From: CAVVSQ01 sp963848825
GTDB taxonomy: Bacteria > Planctomycetota > Planctomycetia > Gemmatales > Gemmataceae
Direction: 5' to 3'
Length of the DNA: 64,000 nucleotides
Assembly: GCA_963848825.1 (NCBI GenBank)
Contig: CAWKFA010000005.1
Span: 1 to 64,000 of the forward strand
Under the pieces are notes generated by a model, which did not search any database, was not told the origin of the DNA, and worked only from the letters and a program-made list of their open reading frames with translations. The translations under genes and the position numbers were made by a program. Within the stretch, counting starts at the first letter, position 1. Each line of letters opens with the position of its first letter. Of this stretch, positions 38,301 through 48,400 are shown in pieces.

Positions 38301-41300
38301 CGATCACACCCAGTGCGGTAACGCTTCAGGGTTTTGTCGTCAACGGCGGCCAGGCACAGCGTTCGACGATCAGCACGCTCCGGGTGACGTTCAACCAAAA
38401 CGTCGTTATTAGCGATACGCCCAACGACATCATCGTGACCACCAATGCCGGCGCCCGCATCCCGGTGACACCGGATCGCTATTCCTACAATGCGACGACT
38501 TTCACGCTGACAGTGAATGTCGATGGCCTGGTCAGCGACGATGGCCAATACCTCCTGCAAATCCGCGCCGATGGCGTGGCCAGCGCCAGCGATCTGGCGG
38601 TCACGCTTTCCTCCGGCGCGCCGTTCCCATTCGTGAATGGCTTCTTGCCGCTCCAATTCTTCCGCTTGCAAGCCGATTTCACGGGCGATAATTATGTCGA
38701 TTACAGCGACTACAATCTCTGGGAACCCCACAACGATAGCCGTGTCGGCGATGCGACCTATGACCCTGTCTATGATCTGAATGGCGACGGCAGCATCGAT
38801 CGCTTTGACTACGCCATCTGGCGGCGCCAGCTCTACAAGACGGTGGACACATCGCCGCCTGTCATCGGGGCCGCCGTTAATTCGGCCGCTAACGACAGCT
38901 CGATCGTTGCCACGGTTTATAAGGCCGACGCCAACCTGGCTGCTTTCGCGATCGATCCGAGTGGCTTACAGAGCGCCACGCTCACGCTTGATGGATCGGC
39001 ACCGATTGATCTTCTGCCAAACCTGGACGCCAATGGCATATTCCAGGTGCCGCTCGCGCAGGTCGCCAGCCAGGCCCACAAAGCGCTGACCGACGGCTCC
39101 CACACCGTTGTCATGAATGCGACCGACCGCTTCGGCAATGCGGCGGTGCCCTTTAAACTGACCTTCCAAATCAAAACAACACCCCCACCCGTGCCGGGCG
39201 CGCCCTTCCTGGTCCTTCCCAGCGGCGCACACGTCACTGGTGGAACGGTCGCCACCAAGGGCCTCAATATCTTCACCACGGTTGGTGCCGAGAGCCTGGT
39301 TCAACTTTATCGCCAGGGCCCCGGCGGCCCTATTCAGATCGGCCAAAATATTGGGGAAACCAAAGCACCTGCCCAGTTTTCCGTGGACCTGACCCTGTTG
39401 CCCGATGGCACCTATACGTTCTTCGCCACCGCCGAGGACCTCGCCGGCAATGTCAGCGCCCCCTCCCAGCCGCTGATCGTGACGGTCGATACCACGCCGC
39501 CGCCGCTGACAAGTTTCCGCCTCACCAACGACTCCGCCAGTCCGCAGCTAGGTACCAACACGACCACGCTGCCTACTGTCAATCTTGTCGGCCAGACACT
39601 GCCTGGCACCCACGTCAAGCTGTTGGCCACCGGCCAGGCCGTCGTCGCGGTCGCCGATGGTTCCTTCCACTTCGCGATGGTTCCCGTCAAATACGGCGTG
39701 ACCGTCTTTACCATCTTGCTTACCGACCAACTGGGCAATGCCGCGACCGCCCAGACGACCGTTGTCCGCCCGGCGCCGGTAAGCGATCCGCCGCTGGTTG
39801 CCGCCACCCTCCAAAATGACACCGGCCCATCTGCGGCCGATGACGTGACCTCCGATCCCACCATCGTCGGCGCCCTTCAGGACGCGACCGACGTAACCCA
39901 TCTTTTCGTCACCGTGGACGGCCAGCCTGCGTTTGACCTGCCCTCGGCCATCAGCGGTACGTCCTTCACGCTGGCGCGAACCGCACTGGAAAAAGCCTAC
40001 GGCGGGCCGCTACCCGATGGCCCCCACACGGTTTCCCTGAGTGCCCAGGACGCCTATGGCAATCAATCCGCGCCGGTCCAGGTTACGATGTCGCTGGACA
40101 CGGCCAGGCCGGCGGCGCCCACCACGCCACGGCTGAGCCCAGTCAGCCATACCGGCCCGTCTGCCGCCGACGGTTTGACACGCTTCACCAGCGTGGACGT
40201 CCTGCTCACCGCGCCGCCGGCTACCGAGGTCGAGATAACCCTCGACGGCAAAATCCTTGGCAATTACACTTCCGACACAGCGACCGGCGCGCTCACCGTG
40301 ACACTAACGCCACTCTCGGCCGGCCTCCACACGGTAACCGCGGTTACCGTTGATATGGCCGGCAACCGCAGTGCCACCTCCGATCCGCTCGGAATCACCG
40401 TGGATTTGACGCCGCCCATCACGCCTGCCTGGACGGTTTCGTCGTCCGGCCTGGGCGCGGCCACCGTGACCGTCACCGGCACCAGCGACCCTCTCGCGAG
40501 CGTGCAAATTAGCAGGGCATCGCAAGCCGACCTGCCGATTGCGGTCATTCAGACCGACGCCACGGGCCATTTCACGTTCACCAATGTCGCGGTGGCTGCC
40601 GGCCAAAACAGCTTCATCGTGACCGCCTCCGACGCTGCCGGTAATACCGCGTCCTTTGCCGGCTCTTACTTCAGCCTGGTGCCTGACACGTCGCCGCCGA
40701 AGGTGACGGCACGCCTGGACCACGACACGGGCGTCAGCGCCAGCGATGGCATTACCAACGACGCCACGATTGTGGGCACGGTCATCGCCGCCAGCCGCGT
40801 CACCGCTTTGCAAGCGAGCGTTAATGGCGGCCCCTTCGTCAGCATCCTGGGTACGCTCAGCGGCGCCAACTTTGCCCTTACCAGGTCGGTCCTCAGCACG
40901 ATTCTTGGTTCATCACTCGGTGACGGCGCCGTCCGTGTACAAGTCACCGCCACCAGCGCCTCTGGCGCCACCTCCGCTCCGGTCGAGGTCGATTACACGC
41001 TCGACACCGCTCGGCCGCCCACTCCCGATCAACTGCATATGCCGGCCGGCTCCGTCCATGTAACGTCCCTTAACAGCTTTGCCACCAACGTGCCGGCATT
41101 GTCGATTCTTACGGGCCTGTCAACCACCTCGGCGAGCGTCGTGCTCTACGCCAACGGCACCCCGGTGAGCCAGCTGCCCGGCAATGAGCCTCTTACCTTC
41201 ACGGTCAGCCCGCCCGACGGTCAGGTGGAATATGTCGCCCAGGCGGTGGACGCCGCCGGCAACGTGAGCTTCTTTACGGGGCCGGTCGATATCACTTTCG

Positions 41301-41983
41301 ACCGCACGATGGCGCCTCCCATCGTCAGCCTGGATCCGACCTCAAGTGCGTCCGGTTTCGGGCCCGGGGCCCAGACCACGCTGAATCAAATAATAATCGA
41401 TGGCACCGCCAAGCCCGGAGCAACCGTTATCCTGGTCGGCACGCCATTCTTCACGACGGCCAATAGCTCCGGTAAGTTCACGATCACGGGCGTGGCTGTC
41501 AAGCCCGGCCCCAACTCCTTCGACGTGCGCGAATCCGACATTGCGGGCAACATGGCCGACAGCACCTTCGTCGTCACCATGCACGATATCACGCCGCCGA
41601 CTGTCTCCTTGACGCTCGTGAACGATACGGGCTTCGATGCGCATGACGTTTGGACCAATGATCCGACAACGAGGGTTGTTGTCGATGACGCCAGCCCGAT
41701 CACGCTTCTCCAAGCATCGATCAACGGCGGTCCCTGGCTCAACGTGCTCACCCGCCTGACCAGCGATGTGGTAACGCTCGACATTCCCCTGTTGACACAG
41801 ATCAACGGCGGCACGCTGCCCGACCAGCAGCTTGTCATCGCGATTCAGGCTGGCGATGCCGCCGGCAATGTGGCCCAGACCGTCACGCTACCAGTACTCC
41901 TGACGCGCACGCCGCCACCCGCCAACGTGGCGCCCAGCCTGGTATCCTCCAGCGACACGGCGCCAGCCCATTCGACAACGTGA
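35129..41983 (+). CDS. Giant protein segment 13: RHS-like segment, two dockerins, Ig-like array
   Basis: Coherent from about 35195 to 41970. Order: an Ig-like end; an RHS/YD-like segment (35570-36360); a domain with QDYSFVLSDSEV; dockerin 1 (36745-36920); a Gly/Ser linker (about 36985-37065); a lectin/CBM-like stretch; a tandem-95/cadherin-like domain (VLQNDTHASAALDPASVII); dockerin 2 (38670-38850); then at least six Ig-like domains, many opening TPPxxxAxLxxDTGxSxxDxxTxDPTI. No catalytic motif is visible. Confidence 0.8.
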   Translation: MANRSRLMPPARPLSPPARRAGWRFQASVIDADGLTATTTTFLKVLDPFNATPPGVALDPTLAAAPLTALTTITGTVASTNLDSWSLGLALLGNDNFTPIGSGNAPVNAATLAQIDPGALPNGFYVLQLSATDIAGRQSITHLEVEVRTSAKPAAIQASATDLAVTLDGTTVNLTRIYNSVGPASVATFGQGWALANRDVALQVDLTPTGLESFGVYPALRQGTRLYLNLPNGARAGFTFEPTAVNLPSQPNELTYYYPAWQADPGVSYTLTSVQTLLVRGGHDFYDQATGRPYNPADNFFGPGNYALTAPDGSQSLIGARGIQEQITADGHVLHISDSGITAQDGSTIRFVQDAQGRLAAIQAPTGETINYVYDASGRLADVVSSTRGVLYRYGYDAAVGSLTVAVQPGATSVAYLAGQPPQVVPITADFGAALQFDGHPLSQNMPAGGEQDYSFVLSDSEVQSTNAGNVIVRVVINQNGSDFVAALPEVPGLIPLARYVDGGRTVALFEVTHGGTYLLRVRGATADDQGGYTISLDVAGDINADGKVDGADSQALATAFGSFQGDANYAVAADLDADGVIAAADRQLLYFNYGFTAGAAVPAFPNYFTVSTGTVWSPASGGGTGGGSGGSGGGSSGGSSGGTALQPAQTATPPTIKTPGPVPLAPLTNPSFDLTNGNFAVTGPAQPGFGWTVRGQVTVASGTATLHEGGQVNTALTQAFFIPAGATTLSFMLDSATLGAAANRAPDAFEAALLDARTLKPLTQTAAGLTATDAFLNIQSDGTFFLSPQATVANVDQNGGILGSAVPRLIQLDVSQIPANTLVVLSFDLLGFGATSSIVIGNAAFTSNVPHTPVAVPDLVTTLENVASSIPVLQNDTHASAALDPASVIIVQTPQHGTAKNDPATGKILYTPAANYYGGDTFVYQVRDTNGLLSNQATVAITIKAVAQVPTLTVGPASGNQDTAIPLAISASLPIPDPNNSLYVQVDGLPPGARLSAGTIVSVGSYRLTTVQLANLKFTPPPGLPGTFNLKVKAVSTQTIDGDIATASAALAVTVNAITPSAVTLQGFVVNGGQAQRSTISTLRVTFNQNVVISDTPNDIIVTTNAGARIPVTPDRYSYNATTFTLTVNVDGLVSDDGQYLLQIRADGVASASDLAVTLSSGAPFPFVNGFLPLQFFRLQADFTGDNYVDYSDYNLWEPHNDSRVGDATYDPVYDLNGDGSIDRFDYAIWRRQLYKTVDTSPPVIGAAVNSAANDSSIVATVYKADANLAAFAIDPSGLQSATLTLDGSAPIDLLPNLDANGIFQVPLAQVASQAHKALTDGSHTVVMNATDRFGNAAVPFKLTFQIKTTPPPVPGAPFLVLPSGAHVTGGTVATKGLNIFTTVGAESLVQLYRQGPGGPIQIGQNIGETKAPAQFSVDLTLLPDGTYTFFATAEDLAGNVSAPSQPLIVTVDTTPPPLTSFRLTNDSASPQLGTNTTTLPTVNLVGQTLPGTHVKLLATGQAVVAVADGSFHFAMVPVKYGVTVFTILLTDQLGNAATAQTTVVRPAPVSDPPLVAATLQNDTGPSAADDVTSDPTIVGALQDATDVTHLFVTVDGQPAFDLPSAISGTSFTLARTALEKAYGGPLPDGPHTVSLSAQDAYGNQSAPVQVTMSLDTARPAAPTTPRLSPVSHTGPSAADGLTRFTSVDVLLTAPPATEVEITLDGKILGNYTSDTATGALTVTLTPLSAGLHTVTAVTVDMAGNRSATSDPLGITVDLTPPITPAWTVSSSGLGAATVTVTGTSDPLASVQISRASQADLPIAVIQTDATGHFTFTNVAVAAGQNSFIVTASDAAGNTASFAGSYFSLVPDTSPPKVTARLDHDTGVSASDGITNDATIVGTVIAASRVTALQASVNGGPFVSILGTLSGANFALTRSVLSTILGSSLGDGAVRVQVTATSASGATSAPVEVDYTLDTARPPTPDQLHMPAGSVHVTSLNSFATNVPALSILTGLSTTSASVVLYANGTPVSQLPGNEPLTFTVSPPDGQVEYVAQAVDAAGNVSFFTGPVDITFDRTMAPPIVSLDPTSSASGFGPGAQTTLNQIIIDGTAKPGATVILVGTPFFTTANSSGKFTITGVAVKPGPNSFDVRESDIAGNMADSTFVVTMHDITPPTVSLTLVNDTGFDAHDVWTNDPTTRVVVDDASPITLLQASINGGPWLNVLTRLTSDVVTLDIPLLTQINGGTLPDQQLVIAIQAGDAAGNVAQTVTLPVLLTRTPPPANVAPSLVSSSDTAPAHSTT
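35570..36360 (+). other. RHS/YD-like segment inside the giant protein
   Basis: It opens with ATDLAVTLDGTTVNLTRIYN and FGQGWALANRD, the usual entry of RHS proteins, and ends with GRLAAIQAPTGETINYVYDA plus GRLADVVSSTRGVLYRYGYD, two YD-type repeats. RHS shells usually encase C-terminal toxins. Here the segment is short and far from the toxin. Confidence 0.65.
36745..36920 (+). other. Dockerin type I module 1
   Basis: GDINADGKVDGADSQALATA and, 20 residues on, ADLDADGVIAAADRQLLYF form the two calcium-loop helices of a dockerin. Dockerins bind cohesin domains; no cohesin is visible in the window. Confidence 0.75.
36985..37065 (+). repeat. Gly/Ser-rich flexible linker
   Basis: A run of GGGTGGGSGGSGGGSSGG-type sequence separates dockerin 1 from the following domain. 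Confidence 0.7.
38670..38850 (+). other. Dockerin-like module 2
   Basis: ADFTGDNYVDYSDYNLWEPH followed by YDLNGDGSIDRFDYAIWRR has two DxNxDxxxDxxD-like calcium loops at dockerin spacing. It is more divergent than module 1. Confidence 0.6.
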
Positions 41984-44900
41984 CCAGGCTCGCCAACCCG
42001 GTCATTCGCTTGTTCGCGCAGCGCGGCTCGTTGGTCACCTTCTACGAAGGCGCCACCCAGATCGGCCAGGCCTTCTCCACCGGTGTCGCCACCATAACAC
42101 CTACGCCGCTCGCCGATGGCACGCACTCTATTACCGCCACCATCGAAGATCAGGCGGGCAACGTCAGCGGCCATACCCCCGTGCTGACCTTGACTATCGA
42201 CACCGTGGCCCCCGCGGTGCCGACGCTCACGCTCGATGCCGCGCAGCAGGACCCCGTGCGGGCCAACTACACCGTAGCGGCCCAGGTCACACTGCACGGC
42301 ACCACCGAGCCTGGGGCCACCGTGCAACTGGTCGGCTTCGCCGGTATTGTTCCCGTCACCGCCGATAGCGGCGGCAACTTCGCCTTCGCAAATGTTCCCC
42401 TGGCTGTCGGCGACAATTTGCTTACCGTCCAGGCCGCTGACCTGGCCGGCAATACCAGCCAGCTTCACGCGACCATGACGCGTGGCCAGCTGTTGCCGCC
42501 GGCGATCAGCGCTCACCCTGTCGGCAGTCCCACTGGTCCCACTGCCACCGTTTTTGGCTCTGTCAGCAGCGAGACGTCCGTTACCACCTTCAGCGCCGGC
42601 TTCGACCGCCGCGCCCAGACTCAGTTCCTCAGCGTGTTGCCCTATTTGAGCGGCGGGAACTTCACTTTGACTCCCGACCAGCTCGTGCTCATCAACGGGG
42701 CGCCGCTAAGTACCGGTCCGCACGTTTTGCACCTGGTCGCCGTTGATAGCCGTGGCCTGGCGTCAACTGTCACGGACGTCGCCTTTACCCTCACCGCCAT
42801 TCTCACCACGGCTCCCACCGGGCCAATCGCTCCAAACGGCCCCGCCGTCGCCGACACCTATACGACCGATCAAAATACGCCGCTTGCTGTCAGCGCCGCG
42901 GCCGGCGTGCTTGCCAACGACATCGGGTCCGGCCTCACGGTCGCGACCGCTGCCACTTTGAGCACCTGGGGCGTGGCCGTGCACGTCAATGCCAATGGCA
43001 GCTTCACCTACACGCCGGCCAGCCGCTTCCTTGGCCTCAGCGCTGGCGAAAGCGTCATCGACCGCTTCACTTACACCAGCACCGATGGCGCCGGTCACAG
43101 CGGCCAGACCACCGTGTCCATCACCGTGACAGGCCTTGAAGACGCGCCGAGCGCCGCCAACGTGGTGCCGGATCCCACCCACGCGTCCCTTTACGACCGG
43201 GCCAACAAAACTACCCAGATCGATCCGTCCCTCGTGCTCTCGTTCGCGTCGGACCCCGACGTCAACGATGTGTTGGCGCTAGCGAGCATTGCCACCACCA
43301 GTGCCGACGGCGCCGCCGTCCATATCGTCAGCGGCAAAATCATCTACGACCCCACCGGCGTTGCCGCCTTGCAAGCCCTGGCGGCCGGCACGCGCGTCAC
43401 CGATACCTTCAGCTTCACCGTTACCGATCTCTTGGGCCAGACCGCCTCGGCCCAAGTTCAGGTCATTGTCCAGAGCCCGCTCGACAAGCCTCCTGTGGTG
43501 GCAGCGGCGACCATCGCGATCACTGAAAATGGCGCCTACGATGGTAGTAGCCTGCTTAAATACGCCACGGACCCAAGCGCCCTGCCGGGCGACCCCGCGC
43601 TGCAAGCCGTTGCTGGCAAGATTACCACCAGCCAGGGCGGCACCGTCACCATCGCCTTGGATGGCACGTTCACGTACGATGCCACCAATGCCGCCGCGAT
43701 TCGCGCTCTCGACCCCGGCCAGAAAGCTAACGATAGCTTCACCTGGAACGCCGCCGATTACCAGGGCCTTCAAGGCCCCGGTACGGTCACCTTGAATGTC
43801 ACTGGCCTGCCGCAACCGATCGTCGCGGTCGATTATTCGTTTGCCATCGGCAAGAAGAACATCTTGACGGTCTCCGCGAACAGCGGCGTTTTGAGTCTGG
43901 ACTCCAACCCGGCGGCGGGCGACGTGCTCGTTGTCGATACCAATCAAACCGACATCTTGAGCGCCGGCGGCGCCAAAATCTTGATGCGCACCGACGGCAG
44001 CTTCCTTTACGACCCCACGCAAGCCTTTCCGACTCTCGGCCAGGGACAGCCTTACAGCGATACCTTCACCTACGTGGTCGTCGATTCGTTCGGCAATACA
44101 GCGCAGGCGACGGTGCACATCGCCGTCACTGGCGTCGAAGACCTGCCCGTTGCCCCGGACTACGACATCTCCGCCGGCTTCTGGACCGTACCCGGCCAGG
44201 CCGTCACGGTACCCGCCTCCCAGGGCCTGCTCTCCAAGGCCTACAGCCCCGACGCTGGCGCCACCGCCAAGCTAACTGCCTTCGGCAAAGGCAACTCCAA
44301 ATACGGCGCCACGGTCACCGTCAACCCCGACGGCAGCTTCATCTACGATCCGACGACATCGGCAGCAATTCAGCAATTGACGGCGCAGGGACAAGACGTC
44401 GAAGACAGCTTCGATTACGGCGTAGCCGACCCGTTTGGGCCGACGGTTGATCCGCAGGTGACGATCGTCATCAAGGGCGGGCAGTCGCCATACCACTACA
44501 ATATCGTGGCCTCCACATCCTCCGCGAACGCCGCCGGCACTTACAAGAGCCTTGGGTTTGGCCCGAGCATCAATAATCGAGGAACAGTGGCGTACGAAGG
44601 CGTTAACGGTGCTGGAAAAAGTGATCTTTATATTTGGGCCACTACACCCAGTTCGGGTCCCACGCCGACCGCACAGCCGACGGCCTATTCCATTCTTGAC
44701 CCCAGTTTCGTGGCTAACTCCGCGCCGTCAAGCGACTCGTCGCAGGTGCCATTCGAACAATTCGGCCAGCGCGTGCAGGTTAATGACTCCGATTTTGTTA
44801 TTTCCTCCCGCGAGATTGGTGTCAAGGGCCTGATTGGTGCCTTGCCGGGCGGCATCCCTGACGTAGTCGAAACAAAATTTCTTCTTTCCTATTCGGAAAT

Positions 44901-45447
44901 CTATTTCGGGGCTAATGCAATCGCCGGCAATGCAACTGCCGCGGCTTATCAGGCAGGTGTCGGCGACTCCGGAATTTCGGCATCGGGCGTGCAATGGGGC
45001 AACCCTGAATTCAAGGATATGATTCTGGCCGGGCTGATGGGCGCTCTCACGCCGGCCCTCGGCCTTGTAGGCTTCGGCTCCAGCCAGGCTGCCCTTACCA
45101 ATCTGATGCTGTTGCCACGTGCCTGGATTGCCAATCCCATCTGGGCTAGCCTCTTCCCGACACCAGTCGACCAGAATTGGACCTCCGTTTTCTGGAACTT
45201 GAACCGCTATCCGGGTCTCAACGCGGCGGACTTGACATCGTCGTTTGCCTTGGCTCTATCCATTGGCCCCAACGCTATCGAACTGCGCTTGAAGGATACG
45301 GACGATTTCGCCGCTATTTATCCCTTTGTTGCTTTAAGTAATGTTCCACCGCCGTCGCCGCCCCCGCCGCCGCCCAGCAACCCGCCGCCAGCGCCCCCGA
45401 CACCGGGGCGGGTGGGGCGCCGATGCGCCCAAGACAAATGTGCCTAG
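41980..45447 (+). CDS. Giant protein segment 14: Ig-like end, VCBS/cadherin-like domains, NxxGxxAF-like domain
   Basis: Coherent from about 41972 (FDNVTRLANPVIRL) to about 45410. Two Ig-like domains are followed from about 42830 by four VCBS/cadherin-like repeats (ADTYTTDQNTPLAVSAAAGV...HVNANGSFTYTP...DRFTYTSTDGAGH). From 44500 there is a domain with FGPSINNRGTVAYEG, resembling the NxxGxxAF family. The frame ends in a Pro-rich stretch (45345-45410). The open frame's GTG start at 41980 has no ribosome site and is not a real start. Confidence 0.8.
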   Translation: MTRLANPVIRLFAQRGSLVTFYEGATQIGQAFSTGVATITPTPLADGTHSITATIEDQAGNVSGHTPVLTLTIDTVAPAVPTLTLDAAQQDPVRANYTVAAQVTLHGTTEPGATVQLVGFAGIVPVTADSGGNFAFANVPLAVGDNLLTVQAADLAGNTSQLHATMTRGQLLPPAISAHPVGSPTGPTATVFGSVSSETSVTTFSAGFDRRAQTQFLSVLPYLSGGNFTLTPDQLVLINGAPLSTGPHVLHLVAVDSRGLASTVTDVAFTLTAILTTAPTGPIAPNGPAVADTYTTDQNTPLAVSAAAGVLANDIGSGLTVATAATLSTWGVAVHVNANGSFTYTPASRFLGLSAGESVIDRFTYTSTDGAGHSGQTTVSITVTGLEDAPSAANVVPDPTHASLYDRANKTTQIDPSLVLSFASDPDVNDVLALASIATTSADGAAVHIVSGKIIYDPTGVAALQALAAGTRVTDTFSFTVTDLLGQTASAQVQVIVQSPLDKPPVVAAATIAITENGAYDGSSLLKYATDPSALPGDPALQAVAGKITTSQGGTVTIALDGTFTYDATNAAAIRALDPGQKANDSFTWNAADYQGLQGPGTVTLNVTGLPQPIVAVDYSFAIGKKNILTVSANSGVLSLDSNPAAGDVLVVDTNQTDILSAGGAKILMRTDGSFLYDPTQAFPTLGQGQPYSDTFTYVVVDSFGNTAQATVHIAVTGVEDLPVAPDYDISAGFWTVPGQAVTVPASQGLLSKAYSPDAGATAKLTAFGKGNSKYGATVTVNPDGSFIYDPTTSAAIQQLTAQGQDVEDSFDYGVADPFGPTVDPQVTIVIKGGQSPYHYNIVASTSSANAAGTYKSLGFGPSINNRGTVAYEGVNGAGKSDLYIWATTPSSGPTPTAQPTAYSILDPSFVANSAPSSDSSQVPFEQFGQRVQVNDSDFVISSREIGVKGLIGALPGGIPDVVETKFLLSYSEIYFGANAIAGNATAAAYQAGVGDSGISASGVQWGNPEFKDMILAGLMGALTPALGLVGFGSSQAALTNLMLLPRAWIANPIWASLFPTPVDQNWTSVFWNLNRYPGLNAADLTSSFALALSIGPNAIELRLKDTDDFAAIYPFVALSNVPPPSPPPPPPSNPPPAPPTPGRVGRRCAQDKCA

Positions 45448-48400
45448 TTTTAGCAGCTTCGATCCGGGGTACATGGCCTTTGAAGCCATGGGCAGTTCGA
45501 AAAATGGCGGCAAGACCTTCCTGGTCACTGCTAACGACAATCAGCCCCACGGCGATAGTCCGGCCCTCGCTGCCGTGCGCCAACTCGGTATCGAGACGAC
45601 TAATTTCGTGGCTCAGCCCAAGATCGGCGACAATGGCGATACGATTGTGTCTACCGGCGATGCTTTACACATTCTCAGCCCGGATTTCAGCCAGGACAAC
45701 AAATTACAGAGTCAGGAACTCAATTATATCGGCCTGGCACCGGCCATCTCCGATGGCAGCGATCCCTGGGTCGCTTTTGCCGCTCACAGTACCAAGCTGG
45801 GTGATGGCATCTTCGCGGCCCATGCCTCCAATCCAAGCCAGTGGTACAAAATTGCCGGTGTCGCCGACGACGGCAATCTTGATCCCAACGAAGTTTGGAT
45901 CGACAAAGATCAAAACGACCAAATCAGCAAGGGCGAAGACAAAAGCGCGCTCACCGGCATCGATCTTGATGCCACCATTGGCATTAATGGAAACGTCCTC
46001 AACGAATTCACGATTTCGTTCTTCGGCACGACCCTGTATCCGGACAACAGTACGCGTTATGGCCTGGAAACAGTGCAGTTCGTTCCTCCATCCGCCGACG
46101 CTTCCCCAGAGACCCAACGTTATCAAGAACTGCCGCTACAGACCCCAATTCCAGTTTTGCCCAACGGCAACCTGCAAAAAAGGCAACCGCTGCCTGACCC
46201 GGCCCGCAACGATACGAACATTTTACCGCGGGGGGATTTTCTTGGTTTCGCCACCGTCATCAGCGAGGGAGACGACATCCCCGGCGCCGGCACTGTGGTC
46301 ATGAGCAACGGCGGACCGCGAAATATCGGAACCTACGACCCGATTAATAGGTCCGGCCAGGTTGTATTTTGGGCCACCACCAATCGTGGCCAGGTGATCG
46401 TTCGTGCCGACCCGCCCTTGCGGCCGCGCGGACAACTTGTCGTGGCGCTGGAAAATCTGCCGCTCACGCTCAACACTGGCCTTACCGGCCTGTCTCCTGA
46501 CGGAAAGAGCCCGGTGATCGCGTCTTTCGTTGGCAGCGATCCTATGTCCCAGATGTCCGATTACGAGGCCACCATCGATTGGGGCGACGGCTCGAAGCAA
46601 GAGCCGGGCATCATACAACAGGCTACCGTTACCACCGTAAACAGCGAGGTGGTGCCGCTGCCCAATACCTTCGTTATCACTGCCGACCACACCTACACGC
46701 ACGAGGGGCCCTATGTCATAAGTGTCATGGTCACGGACACCCGGGACAAACTCGGCGGGGTCGGCGCCGCCCTTGCCGACGTCATCAACGTTACCACGGA
46801 GGAGAACACCGAGGTATTCGACTCCAAGGCGGACGTGTCGCTATTCAGCAGGGCCGACCGGGGCGTTGCCGGACTTATCCCTTTCATATCCATCGATCCC
46901 AAGAAGGGGACTTATAGCGCAGCCGTTTTTGGCGAAGGAATTTACAGTTACCAATACTCCTTGAGCACCGACAACGGCGACAGTCCTGGCCAGGGCAATG
47001 ACACGACAGCGGGTCAGGGGGGCACACTCACCATTCAAACCCTCGATACGGCCGGAAAAATGGACCTCGTCAACTTCAGTCCGAAACTATTCACGGTGAC
47101 CAGCTACGCCATGGAGGCCAACAGCCACCAGGAGATACCGCCGACCTCGACGGGCAAGGAGCAACCGTTTCAAACTCACATTGAAATGGGCGATACCTTC
47201 ACGGTAATGCCGCTCGATACCAGCACCGTGAAGGATTATGACAAGAAGGATTACACGATTGCGGGCACCGCTTATACCTGGACCCATACGGAAAGCACTA
47301 CCAGCTCCGCGAAAATCATCGGCGTGCGGCCCACGGACCAGGATACACGTGGCCAGGTCAACGGACTCATGAACCAGGACGGCGGCGTCCTCGCCGGGAT
47401 GCTCTCCAACTTGTCCCTTGTCGGCACCTATACCACGACTGTGACGTCTACCTCGACAACCAGCCTTACCGAGACCGGCTCCGCCATGGGCCTGATAGCC
47501 CGCGACTACCGCCTGATCTCAGGAAGCACGAGTGCTCAGACGGCCACACTGAGCTCCTTGACCCAGGGCCAGACTGCTATCTCGCAGAGCACGATCACGG
47601 AAAGTCAGGGCCAACTCAATCTCAAAACCGGCGATTACTCGATTACGGTGCGATCCTATACCACGGACATGGTTCTAAGCCAGAACTCGAAGGATCAAAC
47701 ACTCGCGGTTACCCAAACCGGTGGCACCACCGTCGCCTCGACCCTCATTAAAACCGGTCAGGACCTCCTCGGCACGACCGCCTTTGGCGGCTACACGGCC
47801 ACCGCGATGGTCCAGACCACGGCGCAAACCGTCCAGACGCAGACGAACCAGTCGTCGACGGTAACTCAAACCACGAATTCCACCAACGTACTCACGCAAA
47901 TCGCTGTTGCCGCCGTCGATACCCAGTTTGCCCTGAGTGGGACGTCGGTCGCGAAAACCACCTCCACCAGCAAACAAACAAACCAGGCGCAGACCATCCA
48001 AAGCGTGCAAACGAACACGCAAACAGTAACACAAAGCCAGACTGGCACGCTCTTCACGAGTGCCTACACGATTACCAATACGTCAACCTCGAACAATTCC
48101 GCCCAGCAGACTCAGACCGACCAGCAGAGCGTCAGCGTCCAGTCCACGAACGGCACCGGCACGGGACTGGAAAAAGATAGCGGCGACCGCAAGGCAGGCA
48201 ACTTTACCGCGGTGGCCATGAGCACCAACACCACCACAACCACGCAAACCGACACCAATCAATCGCAAGCATCCACGGTCACAACGGCCGCAACCGTCAC
48301 GGACCAGACGACCAAGACGGGTGATTTGTCTTTGGGAACTTACACCGTGCGCTCAGGCGGTTCGGTCCAGATTACCCAGGCCACCAGCGTGGGAGTCAGC

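Noticed and set aside
41980..45447. Independent gene starting at GTG 41980
   Set aside because: No ribosome site or signal peptide is present. The preceding codons (Phe-Asp-Asn) complete an Ig-like domain begun in the previous frame.
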